Shown: piece after piece, positions 33,204 to 44,700 of the stretch
How positions within the stretch are numbered: the stretch's first letter is position 1
How the letters are laid out: every line of letters starts with the position of its first letter
Assembly: GCA_964019425.1 (NCBI GenBank)
Contig: OZ025841.1
Location: 124,001-188,000 of the forward strand
Direction: 5' to 3'
DNA length: 64,000 nt
DNA from: Flectonema sp. DT1601
Taxonomy: Eukaryota; Euglenozoa; Diplonemea; Diplonemida; Diplonemidae
Program-made: the position numbers and the translations under genes
Notes under the pieces: generated by a model
Database searches by the model: none
Told to the model about the DNA's origin: nothing
Seen by the model: only the letters and a program-made list of their open reading frames with translations

Positions 33204-34028
33204 TCAGTTCACAAGAGGAAGACCTTCTTTTCTGAATTCACGGAGTCCGCGGAAATAGGTCAAAAAAAACTCTGAAAACAAGAGTGTTTGAATGATACCC
33301 GAAGTACTATCAACCCAATTCCATCTGTATTCAACCAGATAGCGGTAAATCTGTTTTTTTTTTTTTTTTTTTTTTGTGTTTCAACCATTAGATAGCCAAT
33401 ACAATACATACCCAATTTAAGATATAGAATACTCGATATAATCCAAGTGTTGCAACGTAGTGTCCTGTGAGTAGCTCCCACTTCCTACCAGACTCTAAAG
33501 TAGTAGTTAACATCGTCAGTTGAGGAATGATAGCGACAGCTTCGAGATACTGTGAGAATGTCCACAACATTTCTACCAATTCATGGTGAGGCCTCTCGTA
33601 ATGGAATAAGAATGACAGAATGAAACACGGTATGATTAAAAATCTTATTTTAAAAGTGTCTAACTTCTCGTCATAACTTGCTTTCCACGGAACTCTATTC
33701 CTCATTAAGTAAACAATATACCACGAGGTTGAAAGGAAGAAGAATTTCATTGCGTGTAGGTACAGCTGTTTTTTTTTTTTTTTTTGGTTTTGGTTTTTCC
33801 TTCACTTACAATTAATAGTATAGGGATAAACTGACATACCGAACTCGACCAGTGAAAACTTGGTATGTATCTGGTTGCGAAAACAAGAGCGTAGAGAAAC
33901 TGTGATTTTAGAGATAATCCGGTACATGATCGCATGCGTAACATCTTTTGAAGGACTATCAAAACACTAATCAGATGCAGTATGTCTCCCAACAGTCTGA
34001 AGATGTTTGTGTGTCCGATGAGCTCCAT
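33204..34028 (-). CDS. ERD2: KDEL receptor (ER lumen protein retaining receptor), three exons
   Basis: The seven-helix receptor that returns KDEL-type ER proteins from the Golgi. Exons 33810-34028, 33412-33765 and 33204-33350 join in phase 0 into 239 residues. Introns are 44 and 61 nt, with donors GTAAGT and GTATGT and acceptors AACAG. Family blocks in order are NIFRLLGDILHLISVLIVLQ, SCTGLSLKSQFLYALVFATRY, then SYDEKLDTFKIRFLIIP, MLWTFSQYLEAVAIIPQL, HYVATLGLYRVFYILNW, and in exon 3 GIIQTLLFSEFFLTYF. The usual length is about 212; the extra residues are in loops and at the tail, which ends RKEGLPLVN. An acceptor lies 26 nt before the ATG. Confidence 0.95.
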
Positions 34029-34231
34029 CTTCAGGAGAGACCCCTTTCAAGTACCTGTTAAAAAGAAATAATCAAATATAACTAATCAACTACTTCCTTC
34101 AAAACAATACTTTTCACGTAAAAAACCTGAGGAGTCTTTCGACTCCTCAGATGTTATTTTTATTCATTTTTTTTTTTTTTTTTTTTTTAGTTTGTTTTTT
34201 CCCCCTTTCAATTTTTAACTCTATATAGATC

Positions 34232-34270
<39 letters not shown>

Positions 34271-34449
34271 AAAATTTTAAATTCTAAAGAAGGAAAAAAA
34301 AAGCTCAATTTCCTCTCAACAACGTCAGTTATGCAAAACAGTCAACAATAAAATTAGCTAGGGGGGAAAATGACAGTCTTTTTTTTAAGGCAAATGACGG
34401 ACTAATCGACATTATACAATTCGTTGTTGTCTGAAGGCACAGCTATTTT

Positions 34450-34485
<36 letters not shown>

Positions 34486-34664
34486 CCGAAACACTGCTAC
34501 TGAGGGATAAAAAACAAATAATAATAATAAAAGCAAAAATAAAAAGAATAAATAAAATAAAAATAAAAATTTGGCTTTCTAACTTTTTCTACCTACTATG
34601 TTTATAGGGATGGGTTTCTTATTGTAAAGGTGCAACAAGGGAGTCGCAAAGGAAACATCCACGA
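34029..34664. other. 0.64-kb spacer, KDEL receptor to USP14
   Basis: AT-rich with several T runs. It holds the KDEL receptor leader acceptor (exon start about 34054) and the perfect hairpin at 34127-34150. No exon recognised. Confidence 0.55.
34127..34150 (-). other. Perfect 10-bp hairpin with GAAA loop
   Basis: On the minus strand CTGAGGAGTC-GAAA-GACTCCTCAG: ten base pairs closed by a GNRA-type GAAA tetraloop, followed by GTTTTTTACG. It lies about 75 nt upstream of the inferred leader acceptor of the KDEL receptor gene and downstream of the USP14 stop. It could shape RNA processing between the two genes. Confidence 0.55.
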
Positions 34665-36179
34665 CTACCACATAGCAGCAAGCTTTCCATCCTGTTTTAG
34701 TGTTTGATAATTTGATTTTTTGTAATATTCTTTTTTCCAGAAACAGAAAAGAACACATACCTCATTCTTCATACGGTAGAGGAGAAGGTATGCACTGTCG
34801 GCTTCACCACCTCCTGCTAGTTCTTTGATTTTGTCGTCGGAAACTTCGTAAACCCTTTCGTCGTCGAGGCAAAGCCACTTTCCACTTTGTTGTTTTCTCC
34901 ATCCGATGTAATGTCCAGAGTCGGCAGTTCTTCCTCTGTGAGTTACAATACCACAAAGTTCATAGTAACCATTATCATTTACGGGCATTGGTTTTACAAC
35001 TGTTGTTTCATCAACATCCATTGGTGTTTGTTCTTCTTCCTTCTTCTCTTCTTCCTTTGATTCTTCCTTCTTCTTGCCTGCCATTCTGTTCTCTTGTTTG
35101 TCACGTCTCTTTGCTTCCATTGCTGCGTCTCTTTCTTCCTTACACTTCTCTCTGACTGGGTCTAAGGTTTTCTTTAAGTTATCAGAACAGAGAGTGTAAA
35201 CATCGAGTAGGTCAGGGATGGCAATTCTACGAAGTTTTTTCGTTCGCGCGTTGACGTCTTTTCGCCATTCAAAACGAACAACGTTGACAAGAAGATAAGG
35301 AGGAAGCCTGTCGAGACGTTGTGAGAGTTCCCACTGCGCATTGCGACCCAGTTTTGGGGAGTTCTTTTCAATGTGTTGCGTCATTGTACGTTCTAATCCT
35401 GCTTCAATGGTAGCAATGTCAGTGTCGAGGGGACATCTAAGAACACGAAAGGCAGACTCAGCCTTTGTTACTTCTTCGCTGTCTTCTACATTTTTAGCCG
35501 TCTCTTCGAGTCTTCCATCAAATAAGTCAGCAATTAAATTACGTCCTCCGTCAACTTTCATGACGTTTGCTGCCGCAGTGAGAACCTGATTGGCATATTC
35601 TTCCGCGTCTTGCTGGGCATAGGTCTCTCCCTCCTTCTGATCAAATTGTGGCCAAAAGGTACGAGTAAGCAACACAAAGAGAACTGGGGAAACAGGAGAT
35701 CCGTCGGCATGTTTTTCCATTTCTTTGTAAACAGCCTTAAGAGCAGTCATAACACCTTCTTCTGTGGCAGTAGGAGCAGAGGCAGGAAGTTCATTTAGTT
35801 TGGTAACGAATTCGGGAATTACGCGAAGAATTTGAACCGTCGAATTGAGGTAACAAGTGTTTCCCAAGTTAGAAAGACCGGGTGGCGATATATCAAGCGT
35901 GCTGGTACCCGCAATGTCTTCAATAAACTGTGCGACGTTTGTTGGCTTTTCTGGTACAGCCTCAGCGCTTCCCATCAACATAGCAACCAGATTAGCAGTG
36001 ACTTTAGTCTTTAAGTCGTCAGCGTCCTTCAGCTCTTTTCCTTTTATAACGATCTTCTGTCTTTCAATTGGTACACCAGTTAACTTAAAAATTTGTTCTC
36101 TCAGCTCAGGGACGGTTCCTTCAACGTTGACGTCGACTTCGTGTTTGGTCTTCTCGTGTTTCAACTTAATTTTTACCAT
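34665..36179 (-). CDS. USP14: Proteasome-associated deubiquitinase USP14/Ubp6
   Basis: Cleaves ubiquitin from substrates at the 26S proteasome. An N-terminal ubiquitin-like domain (about residues 1-75) is followed by the USP domain. The catalytic Cys box is GLSNLGNTCYLNSTVQ near residue 108 and the His box DSGHYIGWRK is near 426-435. QQDAEEYANQ is also typical. A charged Lys/Glu stretch lies between the two. A 69-nt intron (34692-34760, donor GTATGT, acceptor AAAACAG) splits the tail. It is a multiple of three and has no stop, so both spliced (481 residues, ending DGKLAAMW) and retained (504) products are open. The start ATG is 35 nt after an acceptor (TTTTCCAACAG). Confidence 0.93.
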   Translation of the reverse strand: MVKIKLKHEKTKHEVDVNVEGTVPELREQIFKLTGVPIERQKIVIKGKELKDADDLKTKVTANLVAMLMGSAEAVPEKPTNVAQFIEDIAGTSTLDISPPGLSNLGNTCYLNSTVQILRVIPEFVTKLNELPASAPTATEEGVMTALKAVYKEMEKHADGSPVSPVLFVLLTRTFWPQFDQKEGETYAQQDAEEYANQVLTAAANVMKVDGGRNLIADLFDGRLEETAKNVEDSEEVTKAESAFRVLRCPLDTDIATIEAGLERTMTQHIEKNSPKLGRNAQWELSQRLDRLPPYLLVNVVRFEWRKDVNARTKKLRRIAIPDLLDVYTLCSDNLKKTLDPVREKCKEERDAAMEAKRRDKQENRMAGKKKEESKEEEKKEEEQTPMDVDETTVVKPMPVNDNGYYELCGIVTHRGRTADSGHYIGWRKQQSGKWLCLDDERVYEVSDDKIKELAGGGEADSAYLLLYRMKNEVCVLFCFWKKEYYKKSNYQTLKQDGKLAAMW

Positions 36180-36850
36180 TTTTTTTTTCTTTTTTCTCTT
36201 TTATTCGGATAATTCTGTTGGAAAAATAAAACAGATGAAAAGCAAAAAACACTGTACAGTTCACGTGGACCTTCTTCTTACCCCACATTAGATAGTTAGG
36301 AAAAAGAGGTAGTCGACAACACCACCGTGAAACTATCACTTGGTAAGTATCAACAGAATTAAAAGAACGCAACGCAAAAAACAAAACGTTACTTATAGAA
36401 AGAAAAGAGGGAGGCTTTATAAAAAAACAGCTTTTACACATCCATAATTGTTATGAAATAAACGTTTTAAAAGAACAAAAAAAAAAAAAAAAAAAAAAAA
36501 ATCAAAAGATAATCGCATAACCGTAAAGGACAACAGCAACAGCTCATAGTAGTGTTATACATGGCTGGTTCCGTTATAAAGGTTTAAAAAGAGGATTAAG
36601 AAACAAATAGAAGTAACTCTTCTCTACGTATCCCTCAGCCAATCGGTAGCAACGACAGGCGGTGTGTACAAATGGCAGGGACGTAATCAGTGCAAGCTGA
36701 TGACTTGCGCCTACTAGGCATTCCTCATTCAAGGAGAATAATTGCAATCATCGATCCTCATCACGACGCAAGTTAAAAAGGTTTCCCATCTTCTTCAAGA
36801 TAGGTTGGCGATGTTAGAGAAATGACTCATCCAAACATCTAATCTCAGAG
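36180..36850. other. 0.67-kb spacer, USP14 to type I membrane gene
   Basis: The half next to USP14 is AT-rich with a 23-nt A run and the USP14 leader acceptor (exon start about 36214). The other half is occupied by an SSU rRNA fragment (see 36600-36836). Confidence 0.7.
36600..36836 (-). rRNA. SSU (18S-type) rRNA fragment, 3' region
   Basis: The minus strand carries in order the conserved landmarks of the 3' major domain of eukaryotic 18S rRNA. These are ATTGCAATTATT, GAGGAATGCCTAGTAGGCGC, AAGTCATCAGCTTGC, TGATTACGTCCCTGCC, TTTGTACACACCGCC and CTACCGATTG, in the right order and spacing. The start is close to the stop codon of the upstream type I membrane gene. After CCGATTG only a short helix-44-like hairpin can be drawn (GAGGGAT pairing ATCCTC) and the 3' terminus is not clear. 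CGCCTGTCGTTG departs from the usual CGCCCGTCG. It may be a pseudogene fragment or a piece of a divergent, dispersed rRNA. Confidence 0.85.
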
Positions 36851-37288
36851 TCAGGTTGTTACGAAGCCTTCCTTCGAAATCTTTTTATCCGCTTGCTCTA
36901 ATAGCATTCTCTGCTGCTGTTTTGTTAGCGGTGATGAGAAAACTGGTTGCGTCCACCTCTCTCTAGGGATAGCACTTCCATGTGCACTTAACTTTCGACC
37001 TCTTCCAGAGTTTTTTAAGATTCTTTTTTGGTTTTCAATAAACTTTCGTTGAAAGCTAATAGAACTCTCGGTAGCATCACTTTGAGGACGAGGAGGTGGG
37101 TACGGTGAAGGCTTCTTTTGTTTCCCCGACTCTGTTGACACCGTAATACTATGATTCCGAGACACCGACACCACCTGTTGAGGTGTAATGTTGCTATGAT
37201 CAGATTTAGTCTGATCGTAATTGAGATCAACTGGAAGACTATTTCTCTTCTCAGACTCTGATGGTGGATATCGAACTCTACTTTCCTT

Positions 37289-37329
<41 letters not shown>

Positions 37330-37885
37330 GATGATAAGACACCTCTTCAATTGGAAATGTTAATGGAGCTTTAAGGGCATCCAATTCTCGTTGTTTTTTT
37401 ACATTCTGGGAATACAAACAAAGTAGCGCAATAATAACACAAGTTGCCACCACAGCCCCAGCAACAATAACCCAATAAATCAATTGCCTGTACCAAGGTA
37501 CATTATTATATTCAATGAATACACTAGAGAGCAGAATAGAACAGCTACTGGGATTTGTGAAGGTGATCAGAATGGTATCATCAAAAATAGATGACAGCGA
37601 TGATGAAGATAATTGGACTCCATTGACAACCATCAGAGGAACAGATTCGTCATCGATGATTATTAATATATCTTTTGGTAATTTAGTTCCATCACTTAGA
37701 CAACTATTCCAATCAATAGTCGCGTACACATCTATCCGGCTGATCTCAATCAGACCATCCGAATAACGTCCATAAAGAGATCCTCCAGTTGATACGTTTC
37801 CTTTCAATTCTTTTATTTTAACTCGTTTTGACTCGGATGCAATCACAGAACTTAATACCAATAAGACGACCCATGGTAATATCAT
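36851..37885 (-). CDS. Type I single-pass membrane protein with poly-Gln tail
   Basis: A 344-residue protein starting at the ATG at 37885. A signal peptide (MILPWVVLLVLSSVIAS) precedes an extracellular or lumenal region of about 125 residues with few cysteines. One transmembrane helix (VIVAGAVVATCVIIALLCLY) follows near residue 145. The rest is a polar cytoplasmic tail with 14 glutamines all encoded by CAA, and Pro-, Ser- and Lys-rich stretches. I do not recognise the family. The pure CAA run is a microsatellite likely to vary in length. Upstream acceptor CCATCCATTAAG, 11 nt before the ATG. The 3' end abuts an SSU rRNA-like fragment on the same strand. Confidence 0.7.
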
Positions 37886-38132
37886 TCCCAACTCTCCTTA
37901 ATGGATGGACACGTGAAATAAATTATATATTAAAAAGAAAGGTTTCCAACCAGGTCACATTATTATTTTGCTGTATAAAAAAAATAGAGAGTGTGATCTG
38001 AGTGACGCTAACAACAAAATATGTCAGATGAGAGATGGTTGTCTACTTGTGTAAAAGAGATGGTAGGAATACGATGGAAGGGATTATTATAAATTTCGAG
38101 GTCATTCCTCGATACTACACTAAGATCTACTT

Positions 38133-41100
38133 TCAGACAGCAATTCGAGTGGATGCTCCGCAATGTCGCTTCTTTACTCCACCATCCGCACCATTTTTAA
38201 TTTCTGACGTCTTCAACAACACAGAATAACCCGCAATATTTTGAACATGAAATATTTTCGAAGCCAATTTCTTAAACGCAGGATGGTGGGTGACGCAGAT
38301 AATCTGCTTTTGAGGCAAAGCTCGAGCAACGAGAGACGCTACCGATGCTTGATTAGCCTCGTCAAGCGCGGCATCAACTTCGTCAAGAAGATAAAAAACA
38401 TTACCAGTATTGCTAATGGTGCTGACAGCAAGCAGGAAACACAATGCTATTATTGTTTTTTGACCTCCTGAGAATAATGAAGCTGGTTTATCATCGAGGG
38501 TGATGACCAATCCTTTCGATTCAGTTACAGAAAGCTCAGCTTTGTTTAAACTGACTAGTGACTTTACTAAATTTGAAAACACATCTGAGCAATTCCTAAT
38601 ACATTCTTCATCTATTATGTTAATGTTTTCAGTGAGAGTCTCTGAACTAACTAAGTCATTAATGTTACGAAGCCAGCTGTCCAGTTGATTACAGCGTGCG
38701 GTTGCTGTTGTAATCCCATCAGCTATTTGCTGCATCTTAGCCATATCAATATTGTCTGATTGCGAAACTCCACTAAAACGACGTAGTGATTCCCTCTTGC
38801 TTGTTAAACTAGCTTTCGTTGATGTGAGTTTTTTTATTTTTTCTTGAACTTGTTGTAGAGTCATACCCACTGCCAGAACGTCTGTTTCTGCTAATTTTCG
38901 ATCTGCCATGGAGATGGTGGTTAGCCATTTTCCTGATAGAGTTGTCATTTCTTGTTGAAAAGTTTTTTTATCATCGTTAAGGCTGTTTAACTCTGTTGTG
39001 AGTTCTGACAACAGCTCCGTTGAGATCGGTAGTTCATCTGCTAATATTTTATTGTTTGAGATGATTTCTAATTTCGAATTTCGAAAGTCATCAAGCTGCG
39101 ATTTATATTTTGTTTGTTTTTGTAATTCCGATGAAAGCGTTAACGACATGTTTGTTATTTGTTTTTTAAGATCATTTGTAAAAAGTATTTCTGGAGATGA
39201 ATCGGACATTGACGGCTGTAAGACCAGTACTTCTGCTTCCAATTGAAGTACTTTTTCTTTTAATATTTTTGATTCTGATATTGACTTGTCGATATCAATT
39301 ATTGGACAGTCTCTCGTCATATCAAATTTAGACTGCTGCATGTTATTGTTGCGGCTTGCCGCAGCTTCTTCACTCTCTGCTACCGACAAATCATCATCCG
39401 CAATTTTTATTTTATTTTTTAAAATATAAAGCTCTTGATCAACCGCACGCTTTAGCTCGATTCTCTCTCTGATTGTTTTTTCACGAATTCCAATTTCAGA
39501 TGCTTCTAATTGTTTCGCCTTGAGAGTGACGTGAGTTGAATCCAACTGGTGTTTTAAAAGTAACGGATTACTACCAGGAGACATGTATCCACCAGTTATT
39601 TGTTTTCCACCTGATCTATGGGTGGTTCCGTCGATTGAAATTATTATGTGATTAGGATATTCAGTAACGGCTGATCGAACTCCTGCTTGACTGACGAATA
39701 GTGTTCGAGTTTGCTTACAACAACATCACAATTAGTAGGGTGTGAAATAACACTTTTTGGACAGACTATGGAATTATTTGCTATAGTCGGATACGAATAG
39801 GTAGTTTTACCCAATTGATCGAGACACCAAATAGTAGCAACTCTCTTCTTTGATTTTGCTATATCAATCAACATCTTTGTATCATTCATTGTGGTACATA
39901 TTTCAATGCGAAAATCACGAACTGCTGCTTGGATTGCTGTTGCCCAACATTCCATTCCTGTAGTTGTGAATGAAGGACAACATGAAAGGGGAAAAAAAAA
40001 TTAAAATACGTACCTGGTTTTAATGTCAATAGTGAATACAGGTTACCGATTCCAACCTGAGTGTGTAGTCTGCTGTATTTGGAACTTTCACATTCAATTC
40101 TTAGAATTGAATCTTTTAAGTCGTCAATAGTCGACAATAGAACAGATCTTTTCGTTTCAATTGATCGTAGCTCTGCTACTGCATCACTTGCATTGAAAGA
40201 ATTATCAGTTTCAGTGGTATCGATGAGAGCTGCTCTTTCATTCAACTTTGTTGTCAGTCGAGCTACCTCTTCTTCAACTGTTTTAACCTTATTCTGTTTT
40301 TCTGATAATATTTCTGCAGTCTTTCTTGCTTCTCTTCTTAGTAAAGCTGCTTCTCCTTTAGTATATGTCTTGTTACCCGTGAGTTGAGTTTTTAATAGTC
40401 GTATAGTATCCTCCGAAGAAAGCCATTGTCCTTTTAATTTTTGAAGTTCTTTTATACTTTTTTGATATTTCAGTTGGGATTGTTTCTGGTCTTGGATTGC
40501 TTCGTTTAGACTGGCTTTCGCAGCGATTAGATCGTCCGATATTAATTCAACTGTACAATCAGTCTCCTTAAGAGAATCATCTGTGTTTTCAATGTTTTTG
40601 TTTAGTTTTTCTAGTTCACTTATTGCTGCTGTTGATTTTCTTTTGATATCTTCAACTGTTTTAAATATTTCCGAATGCTTCGCAGTCTTAATTTTTATTA
40701 ATTGCTCAGTCTGATCTGTCTTGTCTTTGATATCCTCTCTTTGTAAATGTATTTCTATAGTGGAGTTAGTTCGAAGGGAGAGTTCTATTTCAGTTAATTG
40801 CTTATCAAGATTTTTAATTTCAAATAAAGTTTCAAACGTTGCCTTTAAGGACTGCAACTGTAGTGTTTCTCCAGCCATCGACAGCTGTAACTCTTTTTGT
40901 GAGGTGTTAGCTTCGGTCATTTGTTGGCGTAAGTTGGTACAGACTTCTCGCATTTGAGCTGAACCCGTCACTGTTGTTATCATGGAAAGCAACTCACTGC
41001 CAGATTTCTGCATGAATGAAATAATACTGTTTTGAAGAACCACGAAATTTGGGACTTTGACATCGATTCCCAGAGTGCCAGAGAGGTATCTGCGTACTTC

Positions 41101-41463
41101 TGTTGTTGTTTTCGTCTTTCCAAGAATCTTATATTTACGCTCATCACTGTTTGAGAAGACCTTCGCAGTGACGGTCGTGAGTTCAACATTATCGCCGTCT
41201 TCAAGTCTGAAGGTCAGTTCTACGACAGCACATTTGTCAACTTTCCCACCTTCACTGTGTACCAAATGTCTCATTTTCTGAACTCTCAAAGCCGATTCTC
41301 CAAAAGTCAAAGCGAATAGAATAGCGTCTACAACATTACTCTTTCCAGCACCATTCGCTCCAGAGACAACGTTCATACCAAATCCACAGAATTCAAAGTT
41401 TTGAGGATTCTCTGAAGAGAACGACTTGAAACCAGAAATATATAAATTTTGTAAATATTTCAT
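38133..41463 (-). CDS. SMC-family chromosome ATPase (SMC2/SMC4-like), frame change in hinge
   Basis: Structural-maintenance-of-chromosomes ATPase. The N-terminal head has FKSF and the Walker A motif GANGAGKSN. Coiled coil follows on both sides of a hinge that ends SGGKQITGG. The C-terminal head has the signature LFSGGQKT and Walker B plus D-loop FYLLDEVDAALDEANQ. At about 1090 residues it is a little shorter than usual. Exon 1 is 40014-41463; intron 39958-40013 (56 nt, GTACGT...CTACAG). Between about 39725 and 39690, inside the hinge, the reading frame must change by one base. A 44-nt intron at 39686-39729 with a poor donor would do it, as would a base error. The start is at MKYLQNLYISGFKSF (41463); an in-frame 38-residue extension upstream is unlike SMC proteins. 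Condensin versus other SMC class is not settled. Confidence 0.82.
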
Positions 41464-41742
41464 CTTTTTGTTGTCATTTACACTTTTGGGGAAAAAAAAC
41501 ATAAAAATGGATTCCGAAAGACATATCACACACAAGGTAAAATCAAACAACAGGGTAAATGACATGCTGGGAAGCAATCGCTGAATGAATCAAAAACGAA
41601 CCAAGCAGCAGGAACAAAAAAAAAGGAAAACTAAGAGAGAAGGTAATGTTACAAGGCAAACTTCGAAAAGAAAAAAAAAGAAATTCGGTGTAAACCAGAA
41701 TCATCGTTTCGCAGTGTGATGTTCATCCGAAAAGAGAGTAGT

Positions 41743-44700
41743 TCAGAAGTCGCAGTCATCATTAAATCCATTTTTATATTTCTTTGCGAGATTTCTGACG
41801 TATTCGCAGGACTCTGCCAGAGTTTCATTCTCAACACCACCGATATTCATCCAGTGACAGAAAGAACGTTTTGAATATAACATTTTCTGCTTCCTCGCCA
41901 TCGCCTCCATGTGACAACCAATAGGAGCACCAGTGCTGAGGGTACTGACAGAGATCGTTCGATCGAAATTTTTGCCTCGAGGAGGTCTCTTCCTACAAAC
42001 TGAAAGGTACGATTTTTCAAACCAAGTAGGTCTACGTGAAACCATAACTCCATAATTCGCCATGTGCGCTGAGGATGCAGCAATTTTCTCACCACGCATA
42101 TGAATCCCAGTAGAAAATAATTTCAATGACTTATCGTGTACTGGCACTCCCAACAACGGAATAGAAAGAGCTTCGAGACCCAAGGCAGTTAAATTTTGAT
42201 TTTCGACGAGCATATCTCTCCCTTCAGTCAACGGAGCATGACCAGCCCAAGCGTAAACAAAGTTTTTAAAAGGAGACAAGTTCATTGAACTATTCCACAT
42301 ATTAATTGCATAAGAAGAGTGCATCCTAATCGAATCATGCGTACTCGAAATGACATTAGCTACGAGTTCATTAGCATCTGAAAACGAAGCTCGTTTTAGA
42401 GATGCTCCAATTCTGTAATTTAAGTTGTTGTAGAGTGCATGGTTATCAAATGGTACAATCAAATCAACAATCTCAGTCATGCTTTTAATATAAAGACAAC
42501 AATTATAATAGCTAATGGGACTATCACACGAAAGAGAACGCGTCATTGAAGGCATTACTGGAAAACATTGTTTGCAAATTCTTTTATAATCATCTCCAGC
42601 GTGTTCTATTAGCGACTGTACCATCGGAGAACCAGTCCCGCCATTGGCTGAATGGATGAATTGTATTCCTGAAATGCGATCACAAGATTCTAATTGTCTT
42701 TGAATATCATTCATTAGCTGTTCCGTCGCCATTGTTTTTCCAACTCCCCAAGTCACCGCATCAGAACCACTACCACAGGTAATCACATTATCTCTTGTGA
42801 ATATCATTCTTTCTTTTCCTTCATCATCATCATTTGATTTGTATGTCAACTTATTTCGCAGACATCTATTCGTAACCGATGCATCACTGTCAATAAATAA
42901 AGCTCTAGCGAGTCCTGTATCATTAAATAAACAATCAGAGTACATTGACTTACACTTTGGTTCTGTTGCATATAGATGCCAGAGTGCGCTTCCGATTTGA
43001 ATACCAGCTTGTCCAGTGTGAATAGTGATGATTTGACCTCCTTTTGGAGAGATTGATGAATGTGAAAATGAACGTTCAGTTGGTTTTGCAAGACTACAGA
43101 CCCAAGTGGAATTATCTTCAGCTATCCATGTGACTGTTGAGAGAGTCTTCATGAATGTTTGAGTTGTTAATATAACTCTTTTATCGTTTGTTATTTCATA
43201 AGTTCCGTCGTCACATTTACTTATTTTAGCATCGTTCTCGTTTGGTATGGATGATGACTGTCTAACCCAACAATCTTCAGATGTTTGGTGATATACTCCA
43301 CAGAGACTTTTAATCTCATTTGTTGTCGCTGCGGAATAGTCACCGTCAGTATCTTGTGGTGAGAAGTTGACTGTTATTTTAGAACGTAAAGATGATCTCC
43401 AAGTAGTAATATTGGATAAGTACTTAGCCACAGCTTCATAATTGTAGTCTCTCTGTTGTTGATATTTTTTTATCTTATCTGTGTAGGTGTCTCCAAATCC
43501 GTCAACGTTGTCGGAGATCTTTTTCTCGAGGTCAATTAAAGACTGTTTGGATTCTTTAAGCTTTAGTACCATTGAGAGTGACTTTTTGTCTTTTTTGTTC
43601 TTTATTATTTTCCCATTGGTGTGGCTTCTGGTTACGTTGTACGTGCATCCGTAACCTCCAGAGTATCCACCTCGTCCACATCCTTTACGGCTTGATAGTA
43701 ATTTTGATTTTGTTGCTTCAGCTGGTAACTGAAACTCTGTGACGGTGTACAATACTATCTTTTCACTTCTGCCAGCATGACTTTCTTTTCCCCACCAGGG
43801 ATTCCCTGCATTACCTCGTACTGGAACAGCATCGCTTTGTCGGCATCTGTGTCCACCATTCTGTTGGTAGTCGTCAACAGGGATTCCTTCCTCTTTACAA
43901 TCAGTGAAAGACTTTTGATCTTCAGCTGTCCAGTTAGGAGTAGGTGGATTTTCTTCTGAAGAACTCAGAATTTCAGATACAGTGAAGACAACCTTTCCGT
44001 TATGAGTCCAAGGACCAAGGAGAGTAAAGTTTTCAATCCGATCTGAAAATGCAGGAGACCACGTGAAGTGAGTTGTCTGTTCAGGTGACAGAAGTTCTTG
44101 CTCATGAACTTCACTTGCATTATGAGGTAGTCGCTGATCTTTCATATACATATCATCGAGGAACCATACTTGTTTTAATTCATCAAATCCGAGAAGGGGC
44201 CAACTATTCGCTCTCGAGGCTGACAACATAAATGGACTCGCAGTGTAATCATTTCCAGAACTATTCGTTACCTTCACGTAGTCTCCGTTTAAGTATGAAC
44301 CCCTACCTGATAACCCTCGTAGGATGACTTTATTAATAGTGTTTAATTGTAAACGATCACGTTTATAACGCTGATGAAGTTCAACAGAAACGAGTGCATC
44401 AATTTCTGTTTGTATTATTGTTTTGAAAGTCTCGTCATGAATCGAGTAGAGTTGTTGAAAGTGATGTCGTTGTTTGTGTTCATATTGCTGAAGCCAATCA
44501 AACGCATGAGACCAATCAATACCAGTAACGTAAACCAGCCTCGATAAAACATGAATATCAGAGCAGTTATAGTTCATTGCTATTTTTGAAGTCACAGACT
44601 TTGAAGCACCAATTTCTATAAGCATCCTACTGAGAGCACATCCTTCCGGGGTTCTAAATACAGGTTCATGCGGATCAATCGTAAACTCAAGAGCAGAATC

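Noticed and set aside
34127-34150. Hammerhead ribozyme
   Set aside because: The stem resembles a hammerhead helix II, but the CTGATGA and GAAAC core sequences are missing.
41464-41577. N-terminal extension of the SMC protein to the earlier in-frame start
   Set aside because: SMC proteins begin a few residues before the FKSF motif; a splice acceptor at about 41483 falls between the two starts.
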